Source of the DNA: Halorubrum trapanicum
Lineage (GTDB): Archaea > Halobacteriota > Halobacteria > Halobacteriales > Haloferacaceae
Direction: 5' to 3'
DNA: 64,000 bases
NCBI RefSeq assembly: GCF_002355655.1
Contig: NZ_AP017569.1
Coordinates: 2,232,001 to 2,296,000, forward strand
Shown here: piece after piece, positions 62,245 to 64,000 of the stretch
How positions within the stretch are numbered: the stretch's first letter is position 1
Layout of the letters: each line of letters starts with the position of its first letter
The notes under the pieces: model-generated
The model's database searches: none
Told to the model about the DNA's origin: nothing
Seen by the model: the letters and a program-made list of their open reading frames with translations, nothing else
Position numbers and translations under genes: made by a program

Positions 62245-62847
62245 CTACAGTACCATCGTGAACAAAAGATAGCCGACCCCGACAAGTAACACCAGCAACA
62301 TGAATATCTGCTGTATGGGTGTCATATCCTCAAAGTCCAACTCACCGCCGATCTCATTGCTCATGCCAGCATCAGTAGCATTTCCACCGTGTTGAGTGCC
62401 TATCTCAGATGTCGCCTTGTGAACGAATCGTACAGGGGCCGTATTTGGGTCCATACCCATGTCCATCGGGTCATCAGCAAAGTCGTTCTGTAGCCGACGC
62501 CATCCCGACATATCCTCAATCCCACACGCACAAGCAATCACGCCATCGTATTCACGCTGATACGCGTCGATTTGACCGCGTAACTTCTTCGTATTGCTGT
62601 TGGTCAAATCCTGTTTGAGTTCGATAGCGACAGTATCGTCAACAGCGATATCGGCGTTCTGCTGGCCGTGCTCAGTCTCAACGACGTGGGTTGACTGTTG
62701 ACCCATCCGACCGCCGCTGTTGAGTTGAGTATCGAGATACTGTTGGAGATCCTGTTGATAGTCATACTCACGGTCATGTTCTTCTTCAGGAACCCAGTCT
62801 TTCACCAGCTCGTGGGTCCGTCTTTTGATGTTTCCTATCGCAGCCAT
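62245..62847 (-). CDS. PD-(D/E)XK nuclease-like protein with C-terminal membrane anchor
   Basis: 200 aa. Residues 25-125 carry a nuclease-like core: YDYQQDLQQYLDTQL (helix with conserved Glu/Asp), then GQQNADIAVDDTVAIELKQD, an Asp followed by E-L-K on the next strand, the PD-(D/E)XK signature. A linker with Gly/Met residues and one membrane helix at the very end (IFMLLVLLVGVGYLLFTMVL) follow. The protein would sit on the membrane with the nuclease inside the cell. It is the only cargo of the element and converges with the integrase. A role in defence is inferred. Confidence 0.7.
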   Translation of the reverse strand: MAAIGNIKRRTHELVKDWVPEEEHDREYDYQQDLQQYLDTQLNSGGRMGQQSTHVVETEHGQQNADIAVDDTVAIELKQDLTNSNTKKLRGQIDAYQREYDGVIACACGIEDMSGWRRLQNDFADDPMDMGMDPNTAPVRFVHKATSEIGTQHGGNATDAGMSNEIGGELDFEDMTPIQQIFMLLVLLVGVGYLLFTMVL

Positions 62848-62886
62848 ACAGAGTCATATCACATCTATTGACTAATAGGTTAGTCT

Positions 62887-62935
62887 GGCGGCGGAGAGTC
62901 AACGCTGTGGCACAGCCACGGTATCCCGCTCCGCC
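62887..62935. other. Nested inverted repeats near the sdhB-side end of the element
   Basis: An outer pair GGCGGAG (62890-62896) / CTCCGCC (62929-62935) encloses an inner pair GCTGTG (62904-62909) / CACAGC (62911-62916) with a 1-nt centre. It lies between the nuclease gene start and the sdhB stop, inside the proposed element. It could be an integrase arm site, an operator or a terminator for sdhB. Confidence 0.4.
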
Positions 62936-62958
62936 ACGTCAGTTATTCTAAGTCTATT

Positions 62959-63843
62959 TCACCAAAATTTCAGGTTGTTTTTGACCGCCTCGCGCTTCAG
63001 CTCCTGGATGTGCTCGGTAAGGGGGATGTCCTTCGGGCACACCTCCGTACAGGAGAACTGCGTCTGACACCGCCAGACGCCGTGTTCCTGCTCGATGATC
63101 TCCAGCCGCTTCTGTTTCATCTCCTCGCCCTCGCGTTCGTCCATCGCGAACCGGTACGCCTTGTTGATCGCGGCCGGCCCGAGGTACTCGTTGTCGCCCG
63201 CGGCGATGTTGCACGAGGACATGCACGCGCCACACCAGATACAGCGCGTGGACATCTTGATCTTCTCGCGGTTCTCCCGGTCCTGGCGCTGCTCTTCGAG
63301 CTCGCCGTCCGGGTACTCGTCCGTCTGGAAGTACGGCTCGACGGCCTCCATCTGCTCGTAGAAGTGCTCCATGTCGACGACGAGGTCCTTCGTCACCTCG
63401 GCGTGCGGGAGCGGCTCGACGCGGACCGGCTCCTCGAGGTCCGAGATCTGCGTCTTACACGCCAGCTTCTGGCCGCCGTTGACGAACATCGCGTCGGAGC
63501 CGCAGACGGCCTGCCGGCAGGAGTGCCGGAACGTGAGCGAGGAGTCGTACGTGTCGCGCGCGTACATCAGCGCGTCGAGGACGGTCATCCCCTTGGTGAA
63601 CGGGACGTGGAACGTGTCGAACCGCGGCTCCTGTTTCCCCTCCACCTGCGGGTCGTAGCGGAACACCTTCAGCTCGATCGTGTCCTCGTCGGCGGCCGCC
63701 TTCTCGGCCTCCTCCGCCTGTCGCTGCTCGCGGCGCTCGGCCGCGCGGCGCCGCTTCTCCGCGCGGCGCTCGTCGCCCTTCGAGGCGGGCTCCGTCTCGG
63801 TCTCGGTCGATTCCTCGGTCTGCTTCGGAATTTGCGTGCTCAT
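62959..63843 (-). CDS. sdhB: Succinate dehydrogenase iron-sulfur subunit
   Basis: 294 aa. A charged Glu/Arg N-terminal extension (about 55 residues) is typical in haloarchaea. The 2Fe-2S site is FRHSCRQAVCGSDAMFVNGG with a later LACKTQ; the 4Fe-4S and 3Fe-4S sites are RCIWCGACMSSCNIAAGD and FSCTEVCPKDIPLTEH. It relays electrons from SdhA to the membrane anchor and quinone. The last codons (AAA AAC AAC CTG AAA TTT TGG TGA) are AT-rich unlike the rest, consistent with a tail supplied by the inserted element. Confidence 0.96.
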   Translation of the reverse strand: MSTQIPKQTEESTETETEPASKGDERRAEKRRRAAERREQRQAEEAEKAAADEDTIELKVFRYDPQVEGKQEPRFDTFHVPFTKGMTVLDALMYARDTYDSSLTFRHSCRQAVCGSDAMFVNGGQKLACKTQISDLEEPVRVEPLPHAEVTKDLVVDMEHFYEQMEAVEPYFQTDEYPDGELEEQRQDRENREKIKMSTRCIWCGACMSSCNIAAGDNEYLGPAAINKAYRFAMDEREGEEMKQKRLEIIEQEHGVWRCQTQFSCTEVCPKDIPLTEHIQELKREAVKNNLKFW

Positions 63844-63850
63844 GGTCGGT

Positions 63851-64000
63851 TCAGTAGAGTCCGATGCCCGCCCACGCGTTCGCGGTGCGGATTCCCTGCG
63901 CGATCAGCACGACGCTCGCGGCGACGAGCGTCCACTTGATCACGGTGCGTTTCGTGCCGGTGAGCCCCTGGTTCACCAAGGCGTTGTAGACGCCGTTGAC
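63851..64000 (-). CDS. sdhD: Succinate dehydrogenase membrane subunit (SdhD-like), C-terminal part only
   Basis: 49 codons remain before the right window edge. The C-terminus reads VNGVYNALVNQGLTGTKRTV, then one membrane helix (WTLVAASVVLIAQGIRTANA) and WAGIGLY with stop. Position directly before sdhB, 7 nt away, and the single helix fit the SdhD cytochrome b/quinone anchor in the sdhCDBA order. Confidence 0.75.
   Translation of the reverse strand, partial: VNGVYNALVNQGLTGTKRTVIKWTLVAASVVLIAQGIRTANAWAGIGLY

Larger units (their letters stand above)
60805..62982. mobile_element. Small integrative element inserted at the 3' end of sdhB
   Basis: About 2.18 kb of lower GC content between sdhB and sdhA. 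It carries a tyrosine integrase (plus strand) and a PD-(D/E)XK membrane protein (minus strand). Its ends are proposed at the two copies of the sdhB tail (60805-60828 and 62959-62982). Integration at the 3' end of a conserved gene, with the element supplying the last codons, is classical for tyrosine recombinases. The gap 62179-62244 has a GGGGA-AAA-TCCCC hairpin (62186-62198) that could end both genes. Confidence 0.65.

Overview
The window comes from a high-GC haloarchaeon and is most like Halorubrum. Proteins are strongly acidic. Many genes start at or near a leaderless ATG/GTG about 25-30 nt after a TATA-like box. Gene content is archaeal: proteasome alpha subunit, Lsm, L37e, SAMP1-like ubiquitin fold, deoxyhypusine synthase, RNase J, type II methionine aminopeptidase and an intron-containing tRNA-Met. 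The genus is an inference from style; no database was consulted.

Layout. 1-2.3 kb: amidohydrolase (cut by the window edge), CBS protein, YdjM-like membrane hydrolase. 2.3-5.5 kb: a less GC-rich patch with two convergent PD-(D/E)XK nuclease genes (FokI-like motif; membrane-anchored Mrr type). 5.56-5.72 kb: tRNA-Met(CAT) with an 80-nt intron. 5.9-17.9 kb: conserved haloarchaeal proteins, MscS channel, mutS-mutL operon, J-domain protein, mobA, pdxS. 18.4-21.8 kb: MacB/LolD-like ABC exporter operon with a secreted CARDB-like partner. 22-28.3 kb: psmA, HTH regulator, formamidase, and a HerA-type ATPase gene invaded by an HNH endonuclease cassette. 28.7-35.1 kb: trpS, ModE/TOBE regulator divergent from tungstate transporter tupABC, then HicAB and an AT-rich lipoprotein gene. 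35.6-47.4 kb: HIT protein and methionine aminopeptidase, DUF2249 protein divergent from a CGCGG RiPP-like protein, histidine kinase, peroxiredoxin, S49 peptidase operon, EamA transporter, prenyl synthase and RNase J. 47.7-58.6 kb: two lipoproteins, lsm-rpl37e, LLM oxidoreductase, deoxyhypusine synthase, SAMP, a K+ channel/RCK cluster, UDG-like protein and a small HTH. 58.9-64 kb: sdhA, sdhB and partial sdhD, with a 2.2-kb integrase element inserted between sdhB and sdhA.

Three signals stand out. (1) Seven copies of a 300-430 bp intergenic element, mostly bounded by a palindromic TTTATAAA-like box. They share blocks and three stem-loops whose arms change in compensating ways. Several carry tandem copies of one end module (exact 57-bp spacing at 51.8 kb). 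They sit mostly 13-50 nt beyond stop codons. (2) A homing-type cassette in the HerA-type ATPase gene: the ancestral promoter and N-terminus remain upstream, a four-HTH HNH gene follows with overlapping start and stop, and the next 78 codons of the ATPase, including Walker A, are recoded in AT-rich codons. (3) An integrase/PD-(D/E)XK element in the sdh operon that appears to have duplicated the last codons of sdhB.

Molybdenum/tungsten functions recur (mobA, ModE-like regulator, tupABC, MoaD-like SAMP), but they are scattered and not in one operon.
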